From contig CM075195.1 in NCBI GenBank assembly GCA_037577475.1, positions 22,719,399 through 22,783,398 on the forward strand: a DNA stretch of 64,000 bases. The letters run 5' to 3'. Below the pieces are notes generated by a model that was given only the letters and a program-made list of their open reading frames with translations, was not told where the DNA came from and did not search any database. Shown here one piece after another: positions 1 to 13,800 of this stretch (its first letter is position 1; each line of letters starts with the position of its first letter). A program made the translations under genes and the position numbers. This DNA comes from Chaunax sp. Z400 (Eukaryota; Chordata; Actinopteri; Lophiiformes; Chaunacidae).

Positions 1-1691
1 AGTGAACAGGCTGTATGTAGAAGGGCTGTAGCTGAAAATCTAGACCACCCCTCAACTTTTTTCTGATTTTAATGTCTATACCTCCGTCAAGATGGCCCAC
101 AGGATTGGTCTGAAGATGTTCAGGGGAAATTTATCCTTTTCTCACACACCCCTCCCTGCCGCCTTAATCAGAGTGAACAAAGGCAATAGCCTCCATCTGT
201 CTTATCAGTTGATAATTTACCCCATTAGGGCTACGAGTAAAGGCACGACAAAGCACTTATGAGATGATACAATAAATGAATTATGGGGCTCCAAGCAGAG
301 CCAAGATGCCCCCCCTGGGATGCCATTTAATCCCGTAATGGTCACAATAATGATAAAGCCATGGGCGTTGTCATTACAAGAGGAGGCACCGTCACTCTTC
401 TAACAAAAACTGAAACAAAAGGTAGACCAGAGATGTAAGACGTTTGGGTTGACTTTGGGTGTAAAATGCACCTCTTTCAATTGTCAACAATGCCTCTCGC
501 CAAAAAATTTTTGATTGCTCAGTCTGCTTTTGCCTCCAATCTGCAGATACACCACATTTAGCTGAGTGATCCATCACTCATGCATGAAGCTTTCCGCATG
601 AAAATCACTACAGAGTCAGGTCATTGTCTCGTGTTCTCTTAATACTGAAGTGCATGCCATCCAAACTCAAGGCTCCCACTTCAAACCATCGAGCTAAGCC
701 CTCAGCACAGACACAGACACATTAGCCCCTCTGTCACAGTATTCACAAAGCCATGCAATGCGTTTATTGACACATAAAGCTATAAAGAATTGGTTGAGTC
801 AGGATGGGAGGCTGTGATCAAAGGGTTGCTCATACTGTTTTTCAGGTTTTCTCCCTCTCATCCCGATCAAGTCAGGTTGTATCACCCACCCTACGCTCAC
901 CTGACACTGGTGGAAATCATTGGTGCAAAATCCAGTCCTCGTTTTAATGAAGTCATGCTGGACCTAGTGCGTGACAGGGAGAGACTGAAGCAGAGGCCTC
1001 TCTGTGATGTTCACATTTTATATCTTCCTCTGCCCAGGAGCTTGCTTTTTTTTATTATTAAGTAGAGGGCCCTTTCTTCTCTTTACTTATTTCTAAGTAT
1101 TCTCTCTCTCTCACACACACACACAGATACACTCCTCCCCTCTTGCTCTTCTTTTTCTTGCTCCTCCGTGTCAGTTCAACCAGCCTTGGCTGAAGCAGTG
1201 GCTCTCACTGAGATGCAAATGGAAGCCTTTGAAGGGGTACATTGGGAACGTCAATTAATCCAGGCATTTAGTCGCCTGAAAGAAAAAAGGCTATGCAGCC
1301 GTTGTTTGTAGGCTGTTTCATGTCTGTTATGCTAAAGGGCCACGTATTTATCTGCTGTCCTCATGCCAACGGATTCAGCAGATCATGATACATCAGTATA
1401 GGCACAAAGACGAGGAAATGACATAGGAAGCTGAGGAAGCAGAGGTGTCACAGGAATACGTAGGCCTATTGCATATTCCATCATATCTCTTTTCATCCCC
1501 AAACCTTTTCTAACACAAAACCTGCAGTTCCCCATCTTGCTATGCTCTAACGTACCTCCCTGTCACCTATGCCCTTTCCAGCACCAGACCTCTCTCCAAC
1601 CTCTGCTTTATATTCTTTTGGCTTCCCATCCAACCCCCTTCATATCTCCCCTCTAACTCTTCTCTCCATCTCTTTGGTGATCGGTCCTCAG
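1..1691 (+). other. agrn: intron (3' part) upstream of the first exon in the window
   Basis: No Kazal-like cysteine pattern or other recognisable coding sequence is visible. The 91-codon open frame at 790-1065 has no module signature and no good flanking splice sites, so I treat it as chance. A short (TC)n(AC)n run sits at 1101-1126. The end of the intron is pyrimidine-rich and leads to the acceptor AG at 1690-1691. Confidence 0.7.
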
Positions 1692-1913
1692 ATCTCAGCA
1701 TACCGACTCCCTGTTTGGATAAAGTGTGCGAACATGGGGCGGTGTGCGTAGTCAAGAACGATGAGCCAGTGTGCGAGTGCCCCGAGGCCTGCCCACAAAC
1801 ATCCGACCCAGTGTGCGGATCTGACGGCCACAGCTATGGCAGTCCCTGCGAGATGCGAGCCATGGGCTGTGCCCTGCAGAGGGCCATTCACATCCAGCAC
1901 AAAGGACCCTGTG
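1692..1913 (+). CDS. agrn: agrin exon: Kazal/follistatin-like module (5th by analogy)
   Basis: This 222-nt exon (phase 1 in, phase 1 out) encodes a complete follistatin-type module with ten cysteines. It has the small EGF-like start (C-x4-C-x5-C, residues LDKVC/EHGAVC) and the Kazal core VCGSDGHSYGSPCEM, ending KGPC. The acceptor is CTCAG ending at 1691 and the donor is G|GTGAGT at 1914. A second AG at 1697-1698 would shift the frame and is not used in this model. Agrin Kazal modules resemble protease inhibitors and bind growth factors or carry glycans. The ordinal 5 comes from counting back from the LE modules against mammalian agrin with nine Kazal modules. Confidence 0.95.
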
Positions 1914-4900
1914 GTGAGTACGGCACATCAAAACACCACAGAGCTACAAAGCAAACCAGAAAATAGCCTGACACTTGAATTGCCAGTGACCATCATGTAG
2001 TAAATTTATACATTATACAGTCACTCATGAATCACTGTGAAATAATGCAAATCATCGCTTAGAGGTATGGAATCTTTTCTTGTGGGATATAATTATGCAA
2101 TAATTAATAGTACTACTTTTCTCAGAGGCAAAATTATAATCTACAAATATTAACAATTAACACATTGAGCTGTACTCATGGTGAATACTGGGCTTCCCAT
2201 TTCAAATCAAACAAAGTCAAAACATTACTTAATGCACGCTCAAGTTTCTTCATGGCTTTCCTAATCCTTTGTCAATTGTTCCTCATCTCTTCTCTGCTGC
2301 TTTTCTTCATCCCTTGTACACTAAAACCAATTTGTGTCTTGTGACCTTAAAGGGAAGATGCTCTTTACCCCACATGAAATAGGATGCAGCGCATACTGTA
2401 CATGTCCATAATTGGCTACATGTATCTATTGGCTTTGTCTCGCAGTGTCAGAGTATCAGTTAGTCATTAGTGGACCAGCGACAGCAGAGCAGAGAGTGGT
2501 AAAATATCTTCAGATCCACTCTGCAGGCACACAGCCACAAGGACAGATTTGTACAGTTTGATAAACCCACTTAGTGAACACTCTTGATGGCTTAATCCCA
2601 TCTTGGAGGACTTTTTATTTATTTATGAGCTAGAGTAATTGTTTAGTAAAATGAGGTGTGGTTTGAGCTTCTCTCTGTACGCAGTAGATGTGCGCTGCGT
2701 CCGTCATCTTCCCCTCCCAGCTTTCTCTGAATTGAAATCCAGCACATCAGGATGTGTGCCAACAGGAAATGGAGCGAGAGCAGTGTTTGGTCGGTGGGCA
2801 GGCAGGCTCACTCAATTTTGTGCGCCTCACCGCAGGTAGACGGCAAGTATGCCGGCCCGCGGTCCCTCTGCAGTAATGAATAGTCTTTATTTTAAAATTC
2901 GAGAGGCAGAGCGAGCTGGCAGAGTGGAGGGCCCAATGTGTAATCCAGCACTATGGATGGTTCTTGGCTCCCAGAGGAATAGGCCTGCGTCAGCGCAAAG
3001 GTGCCATAAAAACGCTGAGGCACTGGTTTGCCAGGCACGAGCCAGCCGAGGAGTGATGGCGATGATAATGCAAGTTATTTCTAGGCTGTTTGCACAGCTT
3101 TACTGGGCTTTATTCAGCACCATAATAACTGACTGATTTAAGCTATTATCGCACCTAATTATCACATGCTATGCAAACCACTAATACACTATGCATGTTT
3201 ATGGGGCAGAAAAAGATAGAGAGGAGGAGAGGCACATATGTGCTGCTTACAGTTAAAGGCATGAGCAATGTAAGAATTAAAATTTTCCATCTTTTCATTC
3301 TGCAACATTATATAAGACTTACTCTATGTTTTTATGCCTGTGATTTCTTATCAAATAATGGCTCTGTTTTGTTATTTCCATCCAAATGCACCACAGTATA
3401 AGATTTTTGATTTACAGCATCAATAGTAGGAGCTTAAGATAATCTGGTGAGAGCAGCAATAGTTGAAAAGGTGAGAGAGGAGACACAATGGAGAAAAGAA
3501 CTATGGCTGTTCGCTTAACTTTGCGTGTTACCATGTATGTATGTTACTAAACCTCACAGGCCCAGCCATAATTTCAATTCCTTAGCTCCAGGCTGGAAAA
3601 ATAGTGGTTATCTATATGGCTCAGGCAACCTGATAGCAGTATGGGTGACATTTGTTATTTTTCCCCCACCTGTGTTTGAGTGGCAGGCGACCTTGTAAGG
3701 TAGGCAGGGGGAAGTGTGCTTGGTTAATAGACCCCCCAGCTGGATATCGGTAGCCTCAAAAAATAGTCATTCATACGGCTTTACCCAAACATGAGAGCAG
3801 AGGCACCAGAGTCATTTGAGAAAAGGAAATAACAAATTCACCCCTTTTCTCCCACAGGTGTTTGAAATGATATACACAGATGAGTAAGAAATATAGGTCA
3901 CACCAGCAGGATGAGACTGGTCAGAGAGAGAGAGAGAAAAGAGGAGGCCAGTAATAAATGCAGGGAAGACAAGGGGATGGAGGTGATTAAGATGTGGAGG
4001 AGCAGAGATAGTAAGGGGCAGAGTTAACAATGGAGTGGCTATAGGCAAGAACAACAGGGGAGTTGTTATCACACAGGCGTGTTCACGGGCCTTTAAAACA
4101 CAAACCAGCCTACTTCTTTCTGCTTAATCCTGTGGTAATACTCTTCCCCAGACCCCAGATATCAACAAAACACCGTAAAGCTGACTGGCAGCCCCTATTA
4201 AAATGTCACTTCCAAAATAACAAACATTTCCACCAAACACAGCAAGAGAAGCTGTCGCAGTCCAAGAATCAACATCGGTTCCCAATTTTAGGGCTAGGGC
4301 ATTTAAAGGGGTAGTAGTAGTCCTTAGAGAAATTACATGGCAGGAAACAGAAAGAGAAATACGAGGAAGGATGATGTCACCATTAATATGCAGTACAGCA
4401 TCTTTGTGTGATCCTTATACAAATATAAATAGTAAATACATCAAGCAGTGACCTACAAGATTGTGGCTAATGAAAGCTGGTCATGTGGCAGTCTATCTGG
4501 TTCTCTTCTTGCATTATTCAAATTAAAGATACATCAATTCAAGACCCCCGTCTGGTTTATATAATCTTAACATTGTATGTATTTCGTGGTGCAGCTTCAA
4601 CAGCAGCCTGAGATCTTGCAAGGATCATGCTGGGATTGTAATAAATGGGGCGCTAATATCATCCCAACTCCACTAATCTGGGTGCCATTGCTGCCTGAAA
4701 ACTTGCCCAAATATCACTAAAGGTCTAAAATATATCCAAATCTGGTCTCGTTTGGTGCCGATTTTGAGTCACTACCGACCTGAATCAGGTGGCTACCTGT
4801 GTTCTAGTCCTTTAATGTTTTTGCACTCTTTAGTTTACGCTTAAGGCTATTTTTTGGGATACACTTAGGTTTTATCAAACCTGGCATGAGAAGGTTGTAA

Positions 4901-7900
4901 AATATCTTGCTTTGATCTTGGACACACTGTGGTATGCTGTATTTTCTGAGACTGGTAGGTTCTTACGCTGTAGACTTGAAAAGTATTTGAATGAGATGAA
5001 AGTTCCCAGGTTCTAATGTTAGCACTCTACCTCTCACTTTTTAAAAACACAACTATGTCTCATGCACGCTAGGTTGCCAGACTTTTTACCTTAAAATCTG
5101 AACGTTCCATGGTTGGGAAGTTGTCTCCCTCCAGAAAGGAAAATGGATTGTTTCTTCCACTAAACTCAAAATCAGTAATGACGGCCTTCTTGGAGACATG
5201 ACATTACTAGTAATGGCGGCAATTCCCCCTCTTCTCCTGGCTTTGAAGCTCCCCTTTTTATCTGTATGCTTGTGATGCATGTTGTCTGGAGGATCAGGGA
5301 GTGTGGAGGGCCAGGTGCGAGGGGCAGGAGCTGATAAATAAGCGAGGCTGCTATCAGGACACAGGGCCTGATAAAGGACAACACTCATCGCTGCCACTTC
5401 CTGATTTATAACCCCGCAAGGAGCCATGACCACAGCAACCCCCATTTCACTTCCACTCACTGTATATTTTATATTTGCTTATTTTTCCCCAGAACATCCT
5501 AGTTATCATAAGACATCTTTTTCTAATCTTTCTCAACAAAAACCTCAAAAAATGAGCAACAGCTGATCATTTACAATAGAGTATTATTTAATATGAATTA
5601 TGATTTACTAGATTTTAACATGACCAAAAGTATCTTGGTTCTGACAACATTATATGTGATTATTTCGCACTTCATTCCAAAACCAAGGGCATTAATAATA
5701 ATTAATAAGCAGCTATACCTGCCCTGAATCTATTAGAAGGCTTTCCACAAGATTGCAGGATGTGCTCCTCTACAGCCAAGAAGAGCATTAGTGAGGTCTG
5801 CCACTGATGCCGAGGCCTGGCTCACATCCGGCGTTCCAATTAATCCCAAAAGTGTTTGATGGCTCTGTGTGGGCCAGCACAGCTCTTCTACACTAAACCC
5901 AGAAAACCTTCTTTTTTTTAAACCTTTCTGCATGAAGGCATAATCATGTTAAATTGGAGGCACATCATTGTATTAAGTATTGGATTAATGCTAGAGTGGA
6001 TGCTGTAGCATTAAGATTTTCCTCGTTTGAAATTAAGGGGCCTAGCCAAGAACAGCAGCCCCTGACCAAATTTACTCCTTAGCTTAGATGGGTTGGTTCA
6101 TTGGTTCTGCATTTAAGATTTTCCTTCTATTAGTAAATCGAGTATTCCTAGTTCAGACAATATGCTGTGCATTAGGTGCTATGCATTACAACATCTAGGG
6201 CAGTGTCAAGGCAAGTATCCAAGACGGGAGAGGAAGCCAGCACTAGATAGGGAGATGAAGAAAATGAAAGACTCTAATAGAGTAATAAACAGATTAATAA
6301 TGTGGAAGGTTCCTGCCTCGTCTCTCTCAATTAGGGCTAAATCAGCAGCAGTTCTTCGCCTGCCCCTAATTGAATGTGATAGCGAGCTGCGCTAATGCAA
6401 TCCTCCAGGTGTAATTGGTGTCAGGGGAAGAGGTACGTCTCCTGCCAGCCCTGTCTGCCTCCTTGTTCGCGTCCTACGCCCCGTGTGACATTAGTTTGTA
6501 ACGTGAACATGTGTGAAGCTGCCTTGAAGTTTTTTTCAGGGAGAACTTTCAGAAGCAGGCAAGTCCTCAACAGATGAACCAAGTAAATCCTCCAAGTAAT
6601 AAGGAGACTCAAAAGCTCTCTTGGCTTTTTGGATATCTCAAGGCTGTCTTTAGGAGAGAAAATACATATATCATCTGCCCGATTCAGTCTTAAAGGATGG
6701 TGGAAAATAACATATTTATGGGCACATATGAATGATCAAAGTGGTTAATACAGGAGAGTATGAATCTTTTCACATATTCAGGTTTTCCAGTAGCTGCTGC
6801 TCAGAAGCATCCCCAAAGGATTTAAAAAGAAATATTAGCTCAAGGCTTCACCACAGTGATGGTCTGGCTTTCACTAGGTATACTGTAGGAATTGGTGTCC
6901 AGGACAAGGGGTTCAGTTCTTGTCTCATCAGACTTGAGAATATGTCCTTCATGTTTGCAGAGTCCTCTTAGTATTGTTTGGCAAACTGCAGCGAAGCTGT
7001 CACGTTTCCTCAGGACTACCTTCAGTTCTGACCACTCTGCCTGTTCTGATCGTTTCTGAAGCTCTTTGTGTTTAGTTATTTCGTTTCAGGTGCAGGGAGA
7101 GTGGTTTAGGGTGATTTTAAATTTGTTCAGTGATGGAGTTCACTGTGCTCCTAGGAACTTTCAGTGCTGTAGCTACTTTTTTTTTCTATCCTCCCCAGCA
7201 GATCTGTGCCTCAATAGAGTTCTATCCAAGGAGAGTGTTCTGAATTTCATGGCTTGGCTTTTTAGCGATCACATGGCTGTGAACTGTGGAGCCTTTATAT
7301 AGACATGTTTGAGCTTCGCAAAAGCATTTCAATTCAATCTATTGAATCCGCCTTAAATGGAATAACGTTTCCATCCGTTTCTACAACCAGTATGGAAACT
7401 TTGCATCTCTTAACTGCTTGTATCTGTGCTGCTGCTTTCCATTCCTAATCAATACACCGACTGTCAGCAACACAGCTGTCAAGACTGAGATAAAGAAAAG
7501 AAAATCTTGAATTATATAATTATAATAATTATCATTTAATTAGAATGCTACATTTTAGTATTTAATTGTGATATGGCTTTTTTTTTACATTACGAATGCC
7601 AAAACACAATAGTAATTATATGTTAACTGGTCCTGAAACTAGCATGTTAGCACTTTATTGAAGCCATGATAACATTATCTTTATAGGAATTCACCACAAA
7701 AGTTATACTTTACGTGTCCCTATATGTACATAGTGTATGTACTGTAAAATATTTAATTATGTAGGATGTGAAGTCAAGTGAAAACAAATGTTTTTGCAAC
7801 TTGTATGCATTTGAGCAATGTTTTAAATAGTTTTTAAGATCAGTTAGACAAATTAATTATACACATTATATTTTATGGATTTTAAGTCCACCACACACCA

Positions 7901-10859
7901 AAATATGAAAAGCATAAAAGGGGCTTCATATTATCCAAAGTCGGAGGTGTTAATTAGAGCCGACCTGCCATCAGAGTCATTTCAAATACCTAGAACACTA
8001 ACATAAGGAGACACATACTTAGCATTTACCTTCTTCTTTATCTCCAACTAGATGAGGCTTGTGCCAACTGCTCTTTCGGGGCAATCTGCGACGCCCAGAG
8101 CGGGCAGTGCGTTTGTGCGTCAGAGTGTGTGGACTCACACCAGCCTGTGTGTGGCAGTGATGGCACCACCTACAACAGCGAGTGCGAGCTGCATGTGCGA
8201 GCCTGCAAAGAACAGATGGACCTCCGAGTGGTCACACAGGGAGAGTGCAGTAAGTGATGCATACATTTATGCAGCATGTGCCTAATACTTACATGTGTCT
8301 TTATTGCTGAATCCTGACAATCAAATCAAGAATGTAAATTATTCTCGGCATACAGATGAATCCTTGGGTGAATAGAGAATTAAAAAATATTTTTCTCAAG
8401 CTCTAAATTAAATGTGGATATAAAAATACAAGTAGAGCAAAAAGGAACCTCAGAGCTTCAGGCGGGAAGTTCATACTGTATATTAAAATATATTATATTA
8501 TATTATATTATATTATATTATATTAATTATATTATATTATATTATATATATTGAAATGTATTTGCAGGAAATTCAAATGGGGAATTACTAAGGGAACATG
8601 TACTGTCTGTGTCAGTTTTAAAACAGGGCTGTATTAGAGGAAGCACATGCATGATAATTAGGGATCTTATTTGATTCCAGGGATGCATTTTAAGGTCTGG
8701 TATGAATGTAACCCATCAAAATATGTCTTTTGTTTTGCATTGACCCTTCTTGCTCTGACCTGTCCCTCTGCTGTGTGTTAATTCAGAAACATGCGGCAGT
8801 ACTGTTTGCGCCTGGGGGGCCCGGTGTGTCCAGAATAAGTGTGAGTGCCCACAGTGCTCAGGCGAGGCCTTCTCTGCGGTGTGTGGAAGCGATGGCACCA
8901 CCTACAACAACGAGTGTGACCTCCGCATGTCATCCTGCATGCAAAAGAGGAGAATTGATGTGGCTAAGCCCGGCAGCTGTGATGAAGGTAGGAAATGGAC
9001 TTTGAAATGGTGCAATTATGCAAACTAATCGGCCATTGAAATGATGTAATTATCTTTATCAACTGACCTGTGGTATACATTTCATTCATATGTGGGTTTT
9101 CATAATGGTTGCATATGCCACCAGCAGCTGCATGCCAATTTTGCCAACAGAGCAAAGGATGACGTGAAAGTCCATCATCAAAACCTGTTCAAAGAACACC
9201 AGTGACTTCTGGATGATGAAGTTCAGTGGAACATTTAAGAAACAACATCTTTGTTGGACCCCCTCGAAAACAAGATGGTTCATCTCAAGGGGCTATCCAT
9301 TAATAAACATTACATACTTTTTATTTGTTTATCAGTCCATCTGTTATACTCTGTTTCTTTCTCAAATAGTTGACAAGTTTTTTATTTACCTCAACTGCAT
9401 AGACCCAGACTTAGTTAGAGACCTCTCTTTATTTTTAATTTACCATATTTATGTTAGCCAGTTATGTTTTACTGGTGTCAGTTAGTTAATTTTCTAATTG
9501 CAAGCAGGATTATGCAAAAGCTACTAAATGGATACTCTCAAAACAAAGGATGGGGTACAGACCAGAAAGATCCAGAAATTTTCAGTTTGGATCCTGATTA
9601 AGAAGAAGACCCAGAAATGTTTCAACATTTTGCCTAATTACCCAAAAACTACTAAACCACTAAGACACTTTATGGAGGGGCGGGACATGGGCCAGGCAAG
9701 CTCAGCAGACCTGTAGGACTGTTCAGAGGTTTTCGCTCTTTTAAGTTCCATTGTAGTTATTTATCTTAGTAAGAAGCTGATGTACTTTTTGTTATTTTCT
9801 GCAGCTGTTGCTCTTTGAGGATCCCAATGCTTCCCCCGTTTTTTGTGTGTCATACTTTGTGTGTCAAATCAATTATCCTTGGTCCTGTTTAGCCGTTATT
9901 TAATTTGGTGTCATGTCACTGTTAATGAAAATCAACACAAAGCTGTCCAGCAGTTGACGAGGCATAAAACCTCCTATCTTCTTAGTTGGCTTTTAGCTGA
10001 ACACCTTATGAAAAAGTAGCAAAGTATACCCTAAGTGGTTAAAGTATGTCACCGAAGGAGAACAGTACTTCTCTTAAAGAGAGAAACTAAGCAGACTGGT
10101 GGGTATGCATGAATTTACCATACTGACTAGGCTTTTAATTGGGACTTGGTATTATTTGTGTTGTGTTGTCACAGCTATTGAATACATTCATTTAAGAATA
10201 TACAGTATAAATTTCATCAAGCCCTCTTATCCGTTTATGCTTTTAAGTGTGTGACCAATGGCACTTAATGTGAGTGTCCTGATTTCTATGCCTGAAGCTC
10301 TGTCGTTCCTCCAAATTCAGAATAAATGAGATCTAATTCACCGTGCAAATCAGATCTTGATCAGCGCTGGCTGACCGAGGCAAGATATCACAGTCCCTCA
10401 TTTGGCCTGTCTCGGAGACAACTCTAGAGGGAGCAACATGCCAACCTCTGGTGGTCTTGCAGACAGAGCGGTTCCCCCTCGGCTATTGGCTCTTCACAGG
10501 GAACATAGTCATCATCTGACGAGGTGTGAAAGAGAGCAGACTACAGTACACCTGCCAGCAGGAGGGATGACTGGAGAGAAGAAAAAAGAGGGAGTAGAAG
10601 GAGGACAGAGCAAAAAGACACGAGAGGAATCCTCTTCCATTTTGATTGGTAGCCAGGGGTGATTCTCTCTATTCTTTCTATTTCTTTTTGTCTTTTTTCC
10701 TCTCTGCCATTGTCAACCATGTTGCCCTGGGCCTGTGAGGGGGATCATTCTGCTAAAGCTTCTTGTGGTCGATTTAACATCATTTCACTGACTGAGACGA
10801 CTGACCTTTTTTGTATGTGGAGCATGAAGAAATGTGATACAGATACAGACTCAATGTCA

Positions 10860-10893
<34 letters not shown>

Positions 10894-13800
10894 AGACACT
10901 CTGTCACCCGTCTATTGGTTGTCTGGTATCAGGCAAAAAGCTATCTTCCACCGCCCTGAGGGCATTGCTTTACTTACGGAGCCTCGTGGATTAGTTTTTC
11001 TGTTTTATTCTCTCTCCTATGCTGTGTCTGAACATCCCTCTTTTTTTCATCTGTTACTCATTTTGATTCAGAGAAAACCATCAGGCTTACACAATAGAAT
11101 CTTTTTTTCCCCCACTCCCCGTCCCTCTCTGCCATCCCACCCACTCATTTCTCTCTCCACATTACACTCTTCTCCATCAAAATTGTGCCTCTCGACAAAA
11201 GGGGGGCCAATACTTTCACAGACGGGTGGAGATGTTATCTTCTTCAATCGATAGATTTCACCCCAGGGGTAACCACTAGTTCTGTCTCTTTCTGCAGACT
11301 CTGTCCCCACTCCCTTCAGCGCCCTCGGATATGACCCAGACACTCCACAGGAGGTCTGGTGTCATTGCAAAATGATCAGAAACAAGTTTCTGCTTTTCCT
11401 GCTGACTTATCTATGTTTGGCTGTCATGTCTTTAGGTGCATACTGTAGAGAGGATTTGTTGTTCATATATTCACCCCCTGCTCCAGCTAGATGTCTGGGT
11501 GTTTGGTTATAGCAAATTTGGGAGTGTATATTGTGTAATTCAGGTGTCTGTCACAACATATAAGATGGCAGAGTGTATTTTCTGTCTGGATTGTAGGCTC
11601 TACATCATTAGTGTCTTCACCCCCAACCTCCATACTTCACATCTAAGATTAGCCGGGAGAAGAAGTGAACATGTGATTTATTTGCTTACGTAGGTCTGAC
11701 TTAAAAACCATCCTCATTAGTCTTCCTGGGGGGGGGGGGGGAAGAGGCACAGAGCTTAAAAATGGAAGTTGTTTTCTTCCGCCTTTTGTTTAACAGCAAT
11801 GAAAAATGACAGTATTCCCACCGTTGGCCATACAGGGAAATGTATCACCTGTTTAATTTCACACCCGGGTAGGCCTGGCCTCAGCTCCTTTTCTTGACAC
11901 TGACAAAGTGGTAACTGAGAGCAGTGCATCACCTACAGGGGTCCAGACCCTTTTTAATTGAGTAGACATTTAATAAACAAGATTATGAGTGCGGGTTCAC
12001 AGTAGCACACGGTCCACACTTTGCTCCTCATGTTGTACCAATCAAAGAAACTACAGAAGGCATTAAAGGGTATGAAGAAAGTGTATATCTGGGTGGAAAA
12101 AGAGAGCTCATCAGGGTGAAATCAGTGGATTTGTCCTTCGTGGTCAATCCATCACACGGCTTGTAACCTTCTGATGAGCCCCTCTTTTCTCTTTTTGTTA
12201 TATCCAAAATCACCATCCTTTCTCCCCAACGGGAGTGATGCTCAGTCCCTTTCTATCTCACGGAACTTTGTTTGGCCTTACAAGCTTTCTCACCCATTGG
12301 TAGCAAGCTGTAAGAGGGATTCATACAGGGGGTAATAGATGCCAGCACAATTTATATTTGGCAAAGTCCGTTGTCATTTTTGATCCTTGTGATGACACAC
12401 ACCAAGATGAGGGTGGATTCGTTTTCAAATGATAGATGTCTGAGTTGATGTTCACAAAGGTTAAGTTATCAGAGGTGTAATAATACATACATATATAAAC
12501 AATGTTATTGTCCATCGCACACATTCTCTCCTCTCTGTCTTCTTTTATTCTTATCCTCATCTTTTCTTGTTCACTATCTTTTTTCTGTAATACACATTTC
12601 TCGACAGCTTTGACAATAGCATTTTCTTCTGTTGTCAAAATCCGTTCCTGTCAAATCCTCATAATTTATTTTTTCCTTACTGTATTTTTTTGGACGTTAC
12701 TCTTGTGCTATTCTCCTTCATTTCTTCTCTCCATCGCTGAATGCTGTCGTTTTAATGGAGCTCCCTTGACTAAATAGACTCCGTCTTCTGACATGATTGA
12801 GTAAAAAGGAAAGGATGGGCAGTGCAGAGAGAATAGCTGATGCAGCCATCTAAGCTGGAGATGTATTAATTGAAAGGTTCATAGGCAGCGCTGGTGGTGG
12901 GCACATCAGAGAGCAGCAGCTAATTAGGACCCCCCTCCTCCCTTCACTTTTATTTATTCCATTCTAATGTCTTACCTCTTTTATTTATTATTTATCTCGT
13001 TTCTGTGAGCGGGCCTGAGCAGAATATGGATTGTCTACTCCTGCATTTCCCATGTATTATGTCTTGCTGAGCTGGTGTACAGTACACAGATGCAGGTGGT
13101 CTACCACCTGCGATGCAGCTCTTATTATTTCTCTCATTATTTATCTGTTCTAGGGTCAGTTGACTTCTCATTTTCACATGACATCTGAAGCCACATACCT
13201 ACAATACTGGCAGTTGGAAGCCATTAGCCAGCGCATTAGCTCTGCCACAAAATAATATGTTAAACTCTGTTTGCTACTACAGCAAATTCAAGCATAAGGA
13301 TTCAGGTCCAAGGTTCTGATGTTTGTGGGGGATGTGGCCACTGAGAGTGTACCTAAAGCTCCAGCTCAATTGTTGTATCCACAGCTAATGAATAAAGGCT
13401 CCTCCACTATATCGACCACTCAAAGCTGTCACAGCCCATTCCTGATGACCCATATCAAACAACAGCCAAGGCTTCATCTTCCCCTGCACCTCCCCCACGC
13501 TGTGACCTGCTCCATAATCTACTTTAGAGGATGGGTTACGCTAAGTGGCACTTCCATTACTATGACATTGATTCCACCATTAGGGGTGGCGCATCAATAC
13601 AAAAGTTGAATGAGCCCTAAAAGCAGACATGGAAGAGGAAACAGTTATCTTACCTGATGTTTTTGAGCCTTTCAGGTGCGCTGGGAGCTTTTAGTTGAAC
13701 TGGATTTCATTTTTGAATAACAAATTTGTTTGAAATGAACTTTCTGCCAGCCCACAGGGTGCCTCTCTCTGTCAGACACTCTCTCCATCTTTCGTGCTGA

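Larger units (their letters stand above)
1914..8051 (+). other. agrn: intron, 6.1 kb, with transposon fossils
   Basis: No exon is visible. Contents are a degraded DNA-transposon-like stretch around 5730-5910, a degraded Tc1-like element around 6850-7480 (both listed separately), and stretches rich in homeodomain-type TAAT cores around 2840-3180 and 6290-6430 that could be regulatory but are not proven. The rest is AT-rich unique-looking sequence. Confidence 0.7.

Noticed and set aside
790..1065. 91-codon open frame before the first exon
   Set aside because: No Kazal or NtA features, no credible acceptor/donor pair in the needed phase.
1697..1699. Alternative acceptor CTCAG ending at 1698 for the first exon
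   Set aside because: It would begin the exon in phase 2, which does not fit the phase-1 pattern of agrin Kazal exons; the AG at 1690-1691 gives phase 1.
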